DNA from: Hydrogenophilales bacterium 16-64-46
GTDB lineage: Bacteria > Pseudomonadota > Gammaproteobacteria > Burkholderiales > Thiobacillaceae
NCBI GenBank assembly: GCA_002281775.1
Contig: NCGY01000001.1
Location: forward strand, 248,001-312,000
Reading direction: 5' to 3'
DNA: 64,000 nt
Position numbers and translations under genes: made by a program. Each line of letters opens with the position of its first letter. The first letter of the stretch is position 1. The notes under the pieces are model-generated. The model ran no database searches, was not told the origin of the DNA, and was given only the letters and a program-made list of their open reading frames with translations. Shown piece by piece: positions 1 through 8,093 of this stretch.

Positions 1-1047
1 TGGATGCTGGTGACCACCCTGTTCGCGTTCTATCCGGACGTGGCCTGGCTGCAATGGAACAAGGTGTGGAAGATCCAGCTGATGATCTTCCTCACTGCGC
101 TCATCATCACCGACCGCCGAAAGCTGCACTGGCTGGTCTGGGTGATCGCCTTGTCGTTCGGTTTCTATGGCGTCAAGGGCGGGATATTCACCATCATCAA
201 CGGCGGGGCCTATCGCGTGCAGGGACCCACCGAGACCTTCATCGCCGGTAACAACGAGCTGGCGCTGGCGCTGGTGATGACCATTCCCCTGATCCGCTAT
301 CTCCACCTCCAGGAAACCCGCAAGTGGATCAGGATCGGGCTGGCGAGTGCCATGGTGCTGACCGGGGTGGCCGCAGTCGGCAGCCAGTCGCGCGGCGGTC
401 TGGTGGCGATGGTCGCCATGGGCTTGTTCCTGTGGCTGAAGAGCCGCAACAAGATCGTCACCGGTTTCTACATGGCGGTCGTGGTCGGCCTCATCGCGGC
501 GGTCATGCCGCAGGCGTGGTATGACCGCATGAACACGATCAACAGCTATGAGGAGGACCAGTCCGCACAGGGACGCATCAATGCCTGGCACACCGCCTTC
601 AACGTCGCCAAGGACAACATCACCGGCGGCGGCTACGAGCTCTGGCGTCCGGCCGTGTTCCGCCAGTACGCCCCCAACCCGTTCAATGTGCGCGATGTGC
701 ACAGCATCTACTTCGAGATCATGGGCGAACATGGCTTCATCGGCTTCGGGCTATTCATGCTGCTGGGCCTGCTGGCCTGGATCCGGGCCCGGCAGGTGAT
801 CAAGCGATGCAAGAAAGACCCCGACAAGAAATGGGCGGCTGACCTTGCGTCGATGATCCAGGTCAGCCTGGTCGGGTATGCGGCTGGCGGGGCCTTCCTC
901 GGCATGGGTTACTTCGATCTGCCTTACCACCTGATGATCATTCTGGTGCTGGCGGCCAAGTTCACCGGCGTCCTCAAGCCCGAGCCCCGGCCCATCGTCA
1001 GCTTCGTGCCGGCCGCGCGACGGCCGCCGTCCGGGCAGTTCGGCTAG
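1..1047 (+). CDS. O-antigen-ligase-like membrane protein, exosortase-A-associated type (5' truncated)
   Basis: This polytopic membrane protein resembles the O-glycosylation ligase (Wzy/WaaL-like) family found beside exosortase A. These proteins are thought to polymerise or transfer glycans at the periplasmic face of the inner membrane. The frame is open to the first base, and the first visible Met (base 4) falls inside the family's conserved region (WLQWNKVWK), so roughly 100 N-terminal residues probably lie upstream. Visible features are about eight hydrophobic segments, a GSQSRGG motif near residue 125 and a large periplasmic loop (about 180-240) before the final membrane segments, as in the Wzy_C family. 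The stop codon shares the bases CTAG with the stop of the convergent gene at 1044-2873. The family assignment is by recognition of sequence style, not by search. Confidence 0.8.
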   Translation, partial: WMLVTTLFAFYPDVAWLQWNKVWKIQLMIFLTALIITDRRKLHWLVWVIALSFGFYGVKGGIFTIINGGAYRVQGPTETFIAGNNELALALVMTIPLIRYLHLQETRKWIRIGLASAMVLTGVAAVGSQSRGGLVAMVAMGLFLWLKSRNKIVTGFYMAVVVGLIAAVMPQAWYDRMNTINSYEEDQSAQGRINAWHTAFNVAKDNITGGGYELWRPAVFRQYAPNPFNVRDVHSIYFEIMGEHGFIGFGLFMLLGLLAWIRARQVIKRCKKDPDKKWAADLASMIQVSLVGYAAGGAFLGMGYFDLPYHLMIILVLAAKFTGVLKPEPRPIVSFVPAARRPPSGQFG

Positions 1048-2873
1048 GCGGCTCCGTTGGCGGCGAGCCAGCGCTCCAGCATCATCGTCACCCAGATCAT
1101 TACGCCGTAGTAGCTGGCATGCGGGCCGCGCTGCATAGCCAGCATGTGGTCGAGGTAGGCCGGGCGCATCCAGCCGCGTTTCTTGAAATCCGACAGGCTG
1201 TCGCCGACCATTTCGCCCAGCGGCGCATGCTGGTTGGCCCAGACGCCGAAAGGCAGGCCGAAGCCGTGCTTGCTCTTGTTGATGATCTCTGCCGGCAGCA
1301 GGTCGCTGAGTGCTTCCTTGAAGAACCAGCGCAGCATCTGCCCGCGAACCTTGTAATCGACGGGCAGCCGGTTGGCGAAGGCCACCATGCGGTCGTCGAG
1401 CAGGGGGTAATGCACCTCGATGCCGGCGGCCTCGGTCATCGTGCCGACCTTGCGCAGATCGTTGTCGGCCAGGGTGAACTTCAGGTCGAGATGCATCATG
1501 CGGTTCAGGTAATGATCCGAAGCCGTCCGGGTGTAGGTCTCGACCAGGGCGGCGTCGGCTGTCGAAGGATCGACGGCATGGATGAAATCCCGTTCGAAAA
1601 TTTCGTCGAGCGGCGTGCGGTGCAGGAAGTTGTAGCTTTCCATGCGCAGGGGCAGACCGGTGTTCGCCTGGTCGACATAGCTGCGCAGCTTGGCGAGCGG
1701 GAAACGCCGCGACAGGCCCGGCAGATGGGCCAGCGGTTCGACGAGGCCGCGACGCAGCAGCAGGGGCAGGCGGCCATACAGCTCGAACAGGCCCTGTTTG
1801 GCGTAGCGTGCGTTGCCGCCGAAGATCTCGTCGCCGCCGTCGCCGGCGAGCATCCGCTCGAAGCCGGCATCGCGGGCGGCGCGTGCGCAGACATAGGTCG
1901 GCACGGCGGAGTTGTTGCCGAAGGGTTCGTCGTATGACCGGGCGATGACGGGGATGGTCGAGACGATGTCCTCGGGCTTCAGGTAATACTCGTGGGCACG
2001 GCTGGCGAAACGTCCGGCCGCGCAGCGCGCGTAGGCCATCTCGTCGTATCCCTCGGCGTCGAAGCCGATCGAGAAGGTGTCGACGGGTCCGCCGCGCGCG
2101 GCGCTGAGCGCGCCGACGACGGTCGAACTGTCGGTGCCGCCGGATAGAAAGGCTGCCGTCTCGGGCGTGTCCACTGCTCGCACCGACTGGTCTAGCAGGG
2201 CGCGGAATTCGGCGCGCCGGGCGGCGAAATCGGCGTCGGCGGGGGTGTAGTCTGCACGCCAGTAGAAGCGTGTTTCGAGCCGGCCGTTCTTGAGGATGGC
2301 GAGCTGGCCCGGCAACAGCTTGCGCACACCCTGATACAGGCTGCGGGGGGCAGGAATGGTGTGGAAATAGAGATAGTCGTAGATGGCCTGGGGATCAATG
2401 GAGCGATTCACGTCAGGGTGCGCGGCGACCTTGCGTGCGCTGCTGCCGAAGACCAGCTGGCCATGACGGTGGGCGTAGCACAGCCGTTCGGCCCCGACGC
2501 GGTCGAGGGCGAGGCAGGCGGTACGAGATGCGATGTCGAGCACTGCCAGGGCAAAGCTGCCTTCGATGTGGCTGAGCGAGTGCTCGCCGTGGCGCGCCCA
2601 GCCGTGCGCGATGGCGGCGGCGGGACCGCGCTCCTCGTCAATTTGGGCGAGGGCGGCGTCGACGAAGCGGGGGCGTCCCATCACGCCGACCGCCAGACCG
2701 TTCTCCACGCAGGTGTCGGCCTTGCCGCTACGCGAGACCGCCCCCAGCCCGAACTGCGGTGTGCTGTGGACAGGGGCAGGGGCGGCCGTCGTTGCGCCAT
2801 CGGCAAGCGCCATGTGCCGGATCAGTTCCTGGTACGCGCCGTGTTCGCCCAGCCAGCCGAAAATGCCATCCAT
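1044..2873 (-). CDS. asparagine-synthase-like amidotransferase homologue lacking Cys2
   Basis: The 609-residue protein has the asparagine synthetase B layout: an N-terminal Ntn glutaminase-type domain (about 1-200) and a C-terminal ATP-dependent synthetase domain. The PP-loop SGGTDSS lies near residue 243 and GDGGDEIFGG near 343. Relatives in exosortase-A loci are annotated as amidotransferases. Here the start reads Met-Asp-Gly-Ile, whereas active glutaminases need Cys immediately after Met. No alternative start supplies a Cys. Ammonia release from glutamine is therefore unlikely; the protein may use free ammonia or another amine, or form amides or lactams as beta-lactam synthetases do. It is transcribed away from the sulfotransferase at 3011, with a 137-base divergent spacer. 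Function within glycan assembly is inferred. Confidence 0.85.
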   Translation of the reverse strand: MDGIFGWLGEHGAYQELIRHMALADGATTAAPAPVHSTPQFGLGAVSRSGKADTCVENGLAVGVMGRPRFVDAALAQIDEERGPAAAIAHGWARHGEHSLSHIEGSFALAVLDIASRTACLALDRVGAERLCYAHRHGQLVFGSSARKVAAHPDVNRSIDPQAIYDYLYFHTIPAPRSLYQGVRKLLPGQLAILKNGRLETRFYWRADYTPADADFAARRAEFRALLDQSVRAVDTPETAAFLSGGTDSSTVVGALSAARGGPVDTFSIGFDAEGYDEMAYARCAAGRFASRAHEYYLKPEDIVSTIPVIARSYDEPFGNNSAVPTYVCARAARDAGFERMLAGDGGDEIFGGNARYAKQGLFELYGRLPLLLRRGLVEPLAHLPGLSRRFPLAKLRSYVDQANTGLPLRMESYNFLHRTPLDEIFERDFIHAVDPSTADAALVETYTRTASDHYLNRMMHLDLKFTLADNDLRKVGTMTEAAGIEVHYPLLDDRMVAFANRLPVDYKVRGQMLRWFFKEALSDLLPAEIINKSKHGFGLPFGVWANQHAPLGEMVGDSLSDFKKRGWMRPAYLDHMLAMQRGPHASYYGVMIWVTMMLERWLAANGAA

Positions 2874-2931
2874 GGTGTGTCGTGTCGTAGCGATGCGGGA
2901 TAATGTCGAGACTATATGCGAGCGCGCGGTC

Positions 2932-2947
2932 TGGCACGAATTCTGTA
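2932..2947 (+). promoter_or_regulatory. candidate sigma-54 (-24/-12) promoter for the plus-strand glycan operon
   Basis: The 16-mer TGGCACGAATTCTGTA fits the RpoN layout TGGCAC-N5-TTGCW, with an intact GG at -24 and a G at -13. The -12 base is T instead of C. It lies about 64 bases before the sulfotransferase ATG at 3011. A better match with the same GGCACG core precedes the opposing operon (26401-26416). Sigma-54 control of exosortase/PEP-CTERM glycan loci is known from other proteobacteria. Confidence 0.42.
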
Positions 2948-3010
2948 TGCCCGGTGGGGTCTGGTGCGCGGACGGGGCCCGTGCGCAGGCATGATAACGA
3001 CACTTCGTCC

Positions 3011-3937
3011 ATGAATTTGAGCAATTTTCTCGACAAGATCAGGAAGACCGTGGCGTGGCAGGCTGCCCGGCAGCGCCGTCGCGTGCGCAGCCTGCGCTGG
3101 GCGCGGACGTGTCAGCCGGCGACGCGGCCGATCATCGTGGTCGGGTGTTCGCGTGCCGGCACGACCCTGGTTTACAAGCTGCTGTCGGAATCAGACGAAA
3201 TCGGCAGCCTGCAACGCGAAACCCACGACTGGTGGAGCGAGCTTCACCCTCCGGCGGAGAAGAACTGGGATACCCATGCGCTCGATGCGGCGGATGCCCG
3301 CCCCGCCGACCGCGACGCCGCCAGCCGCTATTTCCAGGTCTGGACGGGTCGTTCCCGCTGGGTGGACAAGAACAACCAGAACGGGCTGTGCGTGCCTTAT
3401 CTGCACGCACTGTTCCCCGACGCGGTTTTCGTCTATGTCAAACGCAGCCCGGGCGACAACCTGAATTCCCTCATCGAGGGCTGGAAGAAACCGGACGAAT
3501 TCGCCACCTGGTCGCAGGCGCTTCCTGCGACCGTGCGGGTGGAAAACGGCACGCTCGACCGCTGGTGCTTTTTTCTCGCAGCGGGCTGGCGCGACTATCT
3601 CGATGCCCCGGTCGAGGTGGTCTCGGCGTTTCAGTACGACGCCATGAATCGCGCGATCCTCGACGCGCGCGCGCGCGTGCCCGCCGGGCAGTGGGTGGAA
3701 GTGTTTTACGAGGACCTGCTGCGCGAGCCCGCAGCGGCGATCGGCCGGGTGTACGAGGCATGCGGCCTGCGTGTCGACGAGACGACACGGGCGCGCTGCC
3801 TCGCCGCGTTCGATGTACCCTACAACGCTTTCTCGGATATCCGTCTCGACAAATGGCGCGATGGTCGCAACCGCGACAAGATCGAGCGCGTGTTGCCCCG
3901 AGTTGCCGAAGTCGCCGCGCGCATGGGGTACCGGTGA
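3011..3937 (+). CDS. sulfotransferase family protein
   Basis: This 308-residue protein is likely a PAPS-dependent sulfotransferase that acts on a sugar or lipid-linked glycan. A phosphosulfate-binding loop GCSRAGTTLVYKLL begins near residue 44. A second PAPS-contact region, VKRSPGDNLNSLIEGW, lies near residue 143, matching the R-x-P-x-D/N arrangement of the family. The frame is open further upstream to 2903, but that extension has no sensible protein character, and the ATG at 3011 begins a normal N-terminus. It is the first gene of a tightly overlapping operon (GTGA overlap with the next gene). Acceptor specificity cannot be read from the sequence. Confidence 0.82.
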   Translation: MNLSNFLDKIRKTVAWQAARQRRRVRSLRWARTCQPATRPIIVVGCSRAGTTLVYKLLSESDEIGSLQRETHDWWSELHPPAEKNWDTHALDAADARPADRDAASRYFQVWTGRSRWVDKNNQNGLCVPYLHALFPDAVFVYVKRSPGDNLNSLIEGWKKPDEFATWSQALPATVRVENGTLDRWCFFLAAGWRDYLDAPVEVVSAFQYDAMNRAILDARARVPAGQWVEVFYEDLLREPAAAIGRVYEACGLRVDETTRARCLAAFDVPYNAFSDIRLDKWRDGRNRDKIERVLPRVAEVAARMGYR

Positions 3938-5109
3938 GCGGGATCGCGCTGCTGTCGCTCGCCGTGCTGTGTCTGTGGAGCGGGGTGCTTCTGGTTTTTG
4001 TCCGCCCGCTCATGGCGCGCTGGCGTGAGCCGGTGCTGCGTCATCCCGTGCTGGCCATTGAGAGCGACGACTGGGGGGCCGGTCCGGTCCGGCAGGCCGA
4101 GCTGCTCGAACGGCTGCAGGCCCTGCTGCGCAGCGTACAGGATGTCGAGGGTCGGCCCGCCGTGATGACGCTCGGGGTGGTGATGGAGGTGCCCGACGAC
4201 AGCCGCATCGCGGCCGACGATGCGCACCACTATCACGGTTTGCCCTTGTCGGCCCCGGTCTTCGAGCCGGTACGGAAGGCCCTGTCCCGAGGTCGGGCCG
4301 CAGGGGTGTTCGCGCTGCAGTTACATGGCCAGTGTCATTACTGGCCGGCTTCCCTGCTGGCGGCGGCCCGGCGTGATCCGGCCGTGCGCGCCTGGCTGAC
4401 CGATCCCGGGCCTGCGCGCACCGAAGCCCTGCCGGCACCCTTGCAAAGCCGTTGGGTCGACGCAGCCGTGCTGCCCTCGCGCGCGCACGACGCGGGTGCC
4501 GTGCGCGCGGCCGTTGCAGCGGAAGCAGCGATTTACTGCGATCTGTTCGAAACGCCGCCGGCCGTGGCGGTCGCCACCACGTTTGTCTGGAACGAGGCGG
4601 TCGAGGCCGCCTGGCGCGCGGCCGGCGTCGAAACCGTGATTACGCCCGGCCGGCGTGCCACCTGCCGTGACGCCGCCGGGGAGCCGGGCTGCGTGGATCG
4701 CAGGATGCTGGCCGGCGAGGTGTCGCCGCAAGGGTTGCTGTATCTGGTGCGCGACGTGTACTACGAACCCGCGCTGGGGCATCGGCCGGCACGCCTGGTC
4801 GAGGGGCTGGCGACGCGTGCGCGCCAGGGCCGCGCCTGCCTGGTCGAGACCCATCGCTTCAACTTCCTGGATCAACCCGAAACCAGTCTTGATCTACTCG
4901 AACAGGGCCTGCGTGCCGCTCTCGCCCGCTGCCCCGATCTGCGCTTCCTCGCACCAGCCGAACTGGGCCGGGCCATGCGTCAGCACGACCCGGCCTGGAT
5001 CGAAACGCGCTTCGTCCGCCGCCTGCACGCCTGGCGCGCGCGCCTCGCCGAAATCCCGCGCTTTGCCCGGGTGGCGCGCCTAGCTGGCCTGGGCTGGGTG
5101 ATGGCATGA
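3934..5109 (+). CDS. NodB-fold polysaccharide-deacetylase-like membrane-anchored protein
   Basis: This 391-residue protein starts at GTG 3934, overlapping the previous stop by four bases (GTGA). Residues 3-22 form a membrane anchor. Next comes a divergent carbohydrate-esterase-like domain: an Asp pair in IESDDWG near residue 43, and HGQCH at about 131-135, which resembles the H-x3-H metal-binding motif of NodB enzymes. A later ETHRFNF segment supplies a further His. The canonical TFDDG motif is absent, so activity on an N-acetyl sugar is plausible but unproven. It lies between a sulfotransferase and glycosyltransferases, consistent with glycan modification. An alternative is a non-catalytic glycan-binding homologue. 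Confidence 0.6.
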   Translation: MSGIALLSLAVLCLWSGVLLVFVRPLMARWREPVLRHPVLAIESDDWGAGPVRQAELLERLQALLRSVQDVEGRPAVMTLGVVMEVPDDSRIAADDAHHYHGLPLSAPVFEPVRKALSRGRAAGVFALQLHGQCHYWPASLLAAARRDPAVRAWLTDPGPARTEALPAPLQSRWVDAAVLPSRAHDAGAVRAAVAAEAAIYCDLFETPPAVAVATTFVWNEAVEAAWRAAGVETVITPGRRATCRDAAGEPGCVDRRMLAGEVSPQGLLYLVRDVYYEPALGHRPARLVEGLATRARQGRACLVETHRFNFLDQPETSLDLLEQGLRAALARCPDLRFLAPAELGRAMRQHDPAWIETRFVRRLHAWRARLAEIPRFARVARLAGLGWVMA

Positions 5110-6044
5110 GCCTGCCGCGATTTTCCGTCGTCATTCCCGCCTACAACGCCGCGGCCACGCTCGCACGCGCCATCGAGTCGGTGCGTGCCCAGACCTGGCC
5201 GGCGCACGAGATCATCGTGGTCGACGACGGTTCGTCTGACGCCAGCGCGGACATTGCGCGCGGCTACGGTGACGCGGTGCGGCTGATCCGGCAGGTCAAC
5301 AGCGGGGTGGCGGTCGCGCGCAATGCCGGTGCCGCGGCCGCCTCCGGCGACTGGCTGGCCTTTCTCGACGCCGACGACTGGTATGCGGCCGATCGCCTGA
5401 AATGGCACGCCGAGTGGATCGCGGAGGACCCCGCGCTGGACTTCCTCACCGGCGATTACGAGTACCGCGACGCCGCCGGCAAGCTCCTCGGCACGTCCAT
5501 GGCGAGCCACGCGTCCGGACAGATGCTCTGCGCCCGGGCGAGCGACACGCACCGGGTGGTGCTCGACGGCGCGGACGACATCGCTGCCTTCGTTGCCGAC
5601 CATTTTGGCGACACGCACACCCTGTCGGTGCCGCGTGTGCGTTTCATCGAACTGGGCGGATATCCCGCCGGGTTCAAGGTGTGTGAGGACGTTCACTTCC
5701 TCACCCGGCTGGTGGCGCGCAGCCGGCGTATCGGCGTGGTGTGCGCGAGCCTGGGCGTGTACGTCATCCATACACAGAGCGCGACGCGACGCGACCCGGT
5801 GGCGGCGCAGCGCGAGAACGTGCGTACCCTGACCGATCTGATACGACTGGCGGGAAACTTTCCGATGCCGGTGCGGCGTGGTGTCGAGGCGAGATTGCGT
5901 GCAGCACGCTACAACCTGGGCTGCGCGCTGGCGAAACGCGGCGATCGCCTTGCCGCCGCCCGCGCGGTGTTGCCGACGCTGCTCGCGTCGCCGGACTGGC
6001 GTGCGGCGCGCGACCTTCTGTCCATGCTCAAGGGCGCGGCATGA
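5106..6044 (+). CDS. family 2 glycosyltransferase
   Basis: This 312-residue protein has the GT-A fold of family 2 inverting glycosyltransferases. It begins with SVVIPAYNAAATLARAIESV, continues with VDDGSSDAS, and has FLDADDW (DxD metal/nucleotide-sugar site) near residue 86. The later CEDVHFLTRL corresponds to the ED acceptor-base region. The ATG overlaps the preceding stop (ATGA), as does the next start, indicating translational coupling throughout the operon. It is cytoplasmic or peripheral, with no membrane segments. The donor and acceptor sugars are unknown. Confidence 0.88.
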   Translation: MSLPRFSVVIPAYNAAATLARAIESVRAQTWPAHEIIVVDDGSSDASADIARGYGDAVRLIRQVNSGVAVARNAGAAAASGDWLAFLDADDWYAADRLKWHAEWIAEDPALDFLTGDYEYRDAAGKLLGTSMASHASGQMLCARASDTHRVVLDGADDIAAFVADHFGDTHTLSVPRVRFIELGGYPAGFKVCEDVHFLTRLVARSRRIGVVCASLGVYVIHTQSATRRDPVAAQRENVRTLTDLIRLAGNFPMPVRRGVEARLRAARYNLGCALAKRGDRLAAARAVLPTLLASPDWRAARDLLSMLKGAA

Positions 6045-7201
6045 AACTGCTCGTCCTGAGCGAACTGTTTCTGCCCACCCGGGGCGGGACCGCCGTCTGG
6101 GCGGCCGAAGTCTACCAACGCCTGGGTGGCCGGGCGATCCACATCGTGACAGCCGACGTGCCCGGTTCGGATGCAGTCGACGCGCGGCACCCGAACACGA
6201 TCCACCGGCTGAACCTGAAACGTATCGCCTGGCTGCGTCCGGAATCGCTTGCCATGTACGTGCGCTTCTTTTTCAGATCGCTGTCATTGGCGCTCACCCA
6301 CCGCTTCGAGGCGATCCACGCCTTTCGCGCGCTGCCCGAGGGGCTGGTGGCATGGGCCGTAGCCCGTCTCACCTTCCGGCCCGTGGTGGTGTACGCGCAC
6401 GGCGAGGAACTGACGACCTGGGGGCGCGGCGGCAAGTACCGGGCCATGTGTTTCACCCTGCGCCGCGCCGATCGTGTCGTCGCCAACAGCCAGCACACGC
6501 GGGATACCCTGCTGGGGATGGGCGTTGCGGCGTCACGCATCCACCTCGTCTACCCGGGTGTGGACGTCGACACATTCAGGCCGGGGCTCGACACCACGGG
6601 GCTGCGTGCCGCGCTCGGCATTCCCGCCGACGAGAAGCTGGTGTTTTCGGTTGGTAGGCTGTCGCGGCGCAAGGGCTTCGACCAGGCGGTGCGCGCCGTG
6701 ACCGAGCTGCGCGCCGAAGGCGTGGCCGTGCGCTACGTGATTGCCGGTATCGGCGAGGATGCGGCATACCTGGACGCGCTGATTGCGGAGCACGCCGCTA
6801 CTGGCTACATCCACCGTATCGGCGCGGTCGAAGATGCCGACCTGCCGCGCTGGATGAATGCCTGCGACCTGTTCGTCATGCCCAACCGCGAAATCGACGG
6901 CGACAACGAGGGTTTCGGCATGGTCTTCATCGAGGCGGCGGCATGCGGTGTGACCAGCCTCGCCGGCGAGGCGGGCGGCACGGGCTCGGCCGTGCTGCAC
7001 CGGCAAACGGGCCTGCGTGTCGACGGCACGTCGCTCGACGCCGTGGTCGAGGCCCTGCGCGAACTGCTGACGCAGGATGCGTTGCGTAAGCGTCTGGCCG
7101 AAGCCGCGCGGCAGCGCGTGCTGGCCGAATTCAGCTGGATGCGCGTGGCCGACAAGACCCGTCGGCTGCACCTGTCATCCCCCGGAGCGGATCATGCCTG
7201 A
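6041..7201 (+). CDS. family 4 glycosyltransferase
   Basis: This 386-residue GT-B fold retaining glycosyltransferase starts at ATG 6041, overlapping the preceding stop. The N-terminal half begins LLVLSELFLPTRGGTAVW (glycine-rich donor/acceptor loop). The C-terminal half has VFSVGRLSRRKGFDQ and an EGFGMVFIEAAACG segment near residue 290, the E-x7-E motif that binds the nucleotide-sugar. It likely adds one sugar of the repeat unit at the cytoplasmic membrane face. It is mid-operon, with an eight-base overlap into the next gene. Confidence 0.9.
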   Translation: MKLLVLSELFLPTRGGTAVWAAEVYQRLGGRAIHIVTADVPGSDAVDARHPNTIHRLNLKRIAWLRPESLAMYVRFFFRSLSLALTHRFEAIHAFRALPEGLVAWAVARLTFRPVVVYAHGEELTTWGRGGKYRAMCFTLRRADRVVANSQHTRDTLLGMGVAASRIHLVYPGVDVDTFRPGLDTTGLRAALGIPADEKLVFSVGRLSRRKGFDQAVRAVTELRAEGVAVRYVIAGIGEDAAYLDALIAEHAATGYIHRIGAVEDADLPRWMNACDLFVMPNREIDGDNEGFGMVFIEAAACGVTSLAGEAGGTGSAVLHRQTGLRVDGTSLDAVVEALRELLTQDALRKRLAEAARQRVLAEFSWMRVADKTRRLHLSSPGADHA

Positions 7202-8093
7202 GCAGACGCCCGCCTGGCCCGTCGCGGTCTTTGCCCACAACGAGGCACGCAACATCGTCGCCTGCCTCGACAGCCTGCAGGCCGCCGCCGCCGTGCCGCC
7301 CAACTGCTATGTGCTGGCCAATGCATGCAGCGACGCCACCGAGTCGCTGGTGCGCAGCTACGCGCTCGATCATCCCAACGTGCATCTCGTTGCGATCGAA
7401 CTGGGCGACAAGGCCAATGCCTGGAACGTGTTCATGCACCAGCTCGCATGGCCCGGGGCGTCGACGGTATTCTTCATGGATGGCGACGTGAGGGCGACGC
7501 CGGGCGCACTCGACATCATGGCCCGCGTGCTTGCCGGGCAGCCGGCCGCCAATGGCGTATCCGCCCTGCCCGGCAGCGGACGCGGCGTCGCGGCCTTCCG
7601 GCGCGACATGCTCGCCAATCATGGCATCGCCGGCAACCTTTACGGTTTGCGTGCGGCTTTTGTGGAACGTATCCGGGCTCGCGGCATCCATATGCCGGTG
7701 GGGACGATAGGCGAGGATGCCCTGATCGGAGCCATGCTGAAATGGGATTTGAGCGGCGAGACGCGCTGGGACAATTCGCGCATCGTGGTCGCGCAGGCAG
7801 CCGGTTTCGAATTCGATTCCGTCTCGCCCTGGCTGCCGCGCGAGTGGAGGAAATATTTTCGCCGCCGCGTGCGCTACAGCGTGCGCGGCTACCAGAACAG
7901 GATGCTCGGACGGGCCATCCAGCCGGCCGGCTTCGAGGCGCTGCCGGCCCGGATCGAGTCTCTGTATCTGCGCTATCCCGAGGTTCTCAGGCCAGGCTGG
8001 CGCGGTGCGGATACGCTGTTCGACTGTCTGGCGGTCAGGCAGATGCGCGCGGCCTGCAAACGGGACGAAAACACACAGGAGAAATCAGCATGA
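7194..8093 (+). CDS. family 2 glycosyltransferase
   Basis: This 299-residue GT2 enzyme starts at ATG 7194, overlapping the upstream gene by eight bases. The N-terminus reads AVFAHNEARNIVACLDSL, and the DxD motif is FFMDGDV near residue 95. A GEDALIGAML segment near 178 corresponds to the acceptor-side ED motif. The C-terminal part is basic (KYFRRRVRYSVRGYQ), as in membrane-associated GT2 enzymes. The start precedes the recognisable fold by only a few residues, which supports the choice. Confidence 0.85.
   Translation: MPEQTPAWPVAVFAHNEARNIVACLDSLQAAAAVPPNCYVLANACSDATESLVRSYALDHPNVHLVAIELGDKANAWNVFMHQLAWPGASTVFFMDGDVRATPGALDIMARVLAGQPAANGVSALPGSGRGVAAFRRDMLANHGIAGNLYGLRAAFVERIRARGIHMPVGTIGEDALIGAMLKWDLSGETRWDNSRIVVAQAAGFEFDSVSPWLPREWRKYFRRRVRYSVRGYQNRMLGRAIQPAGFEALPARIESLYLRYPEVLRPGWRGADTLFDCLAVRQMRAACKRDENTQEKSA

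Noticed and set aside
3665..3680. A CG-dinucleotide run
   Set aside because: It lies inside the sulfotransferase gene and reflects Arg/Ala codons in a high-GC genome; it has no repeat structure at larger scale.
3055..3933. A long N-terminal extension of the deacetylase-like gene overlapping the sulfotransferase
   Set aside because: The extension is a shifted reading of the sulfotransferase gene. The GTG at 3934 gives a four-base overlap and a membrane-anchor N-terminus.
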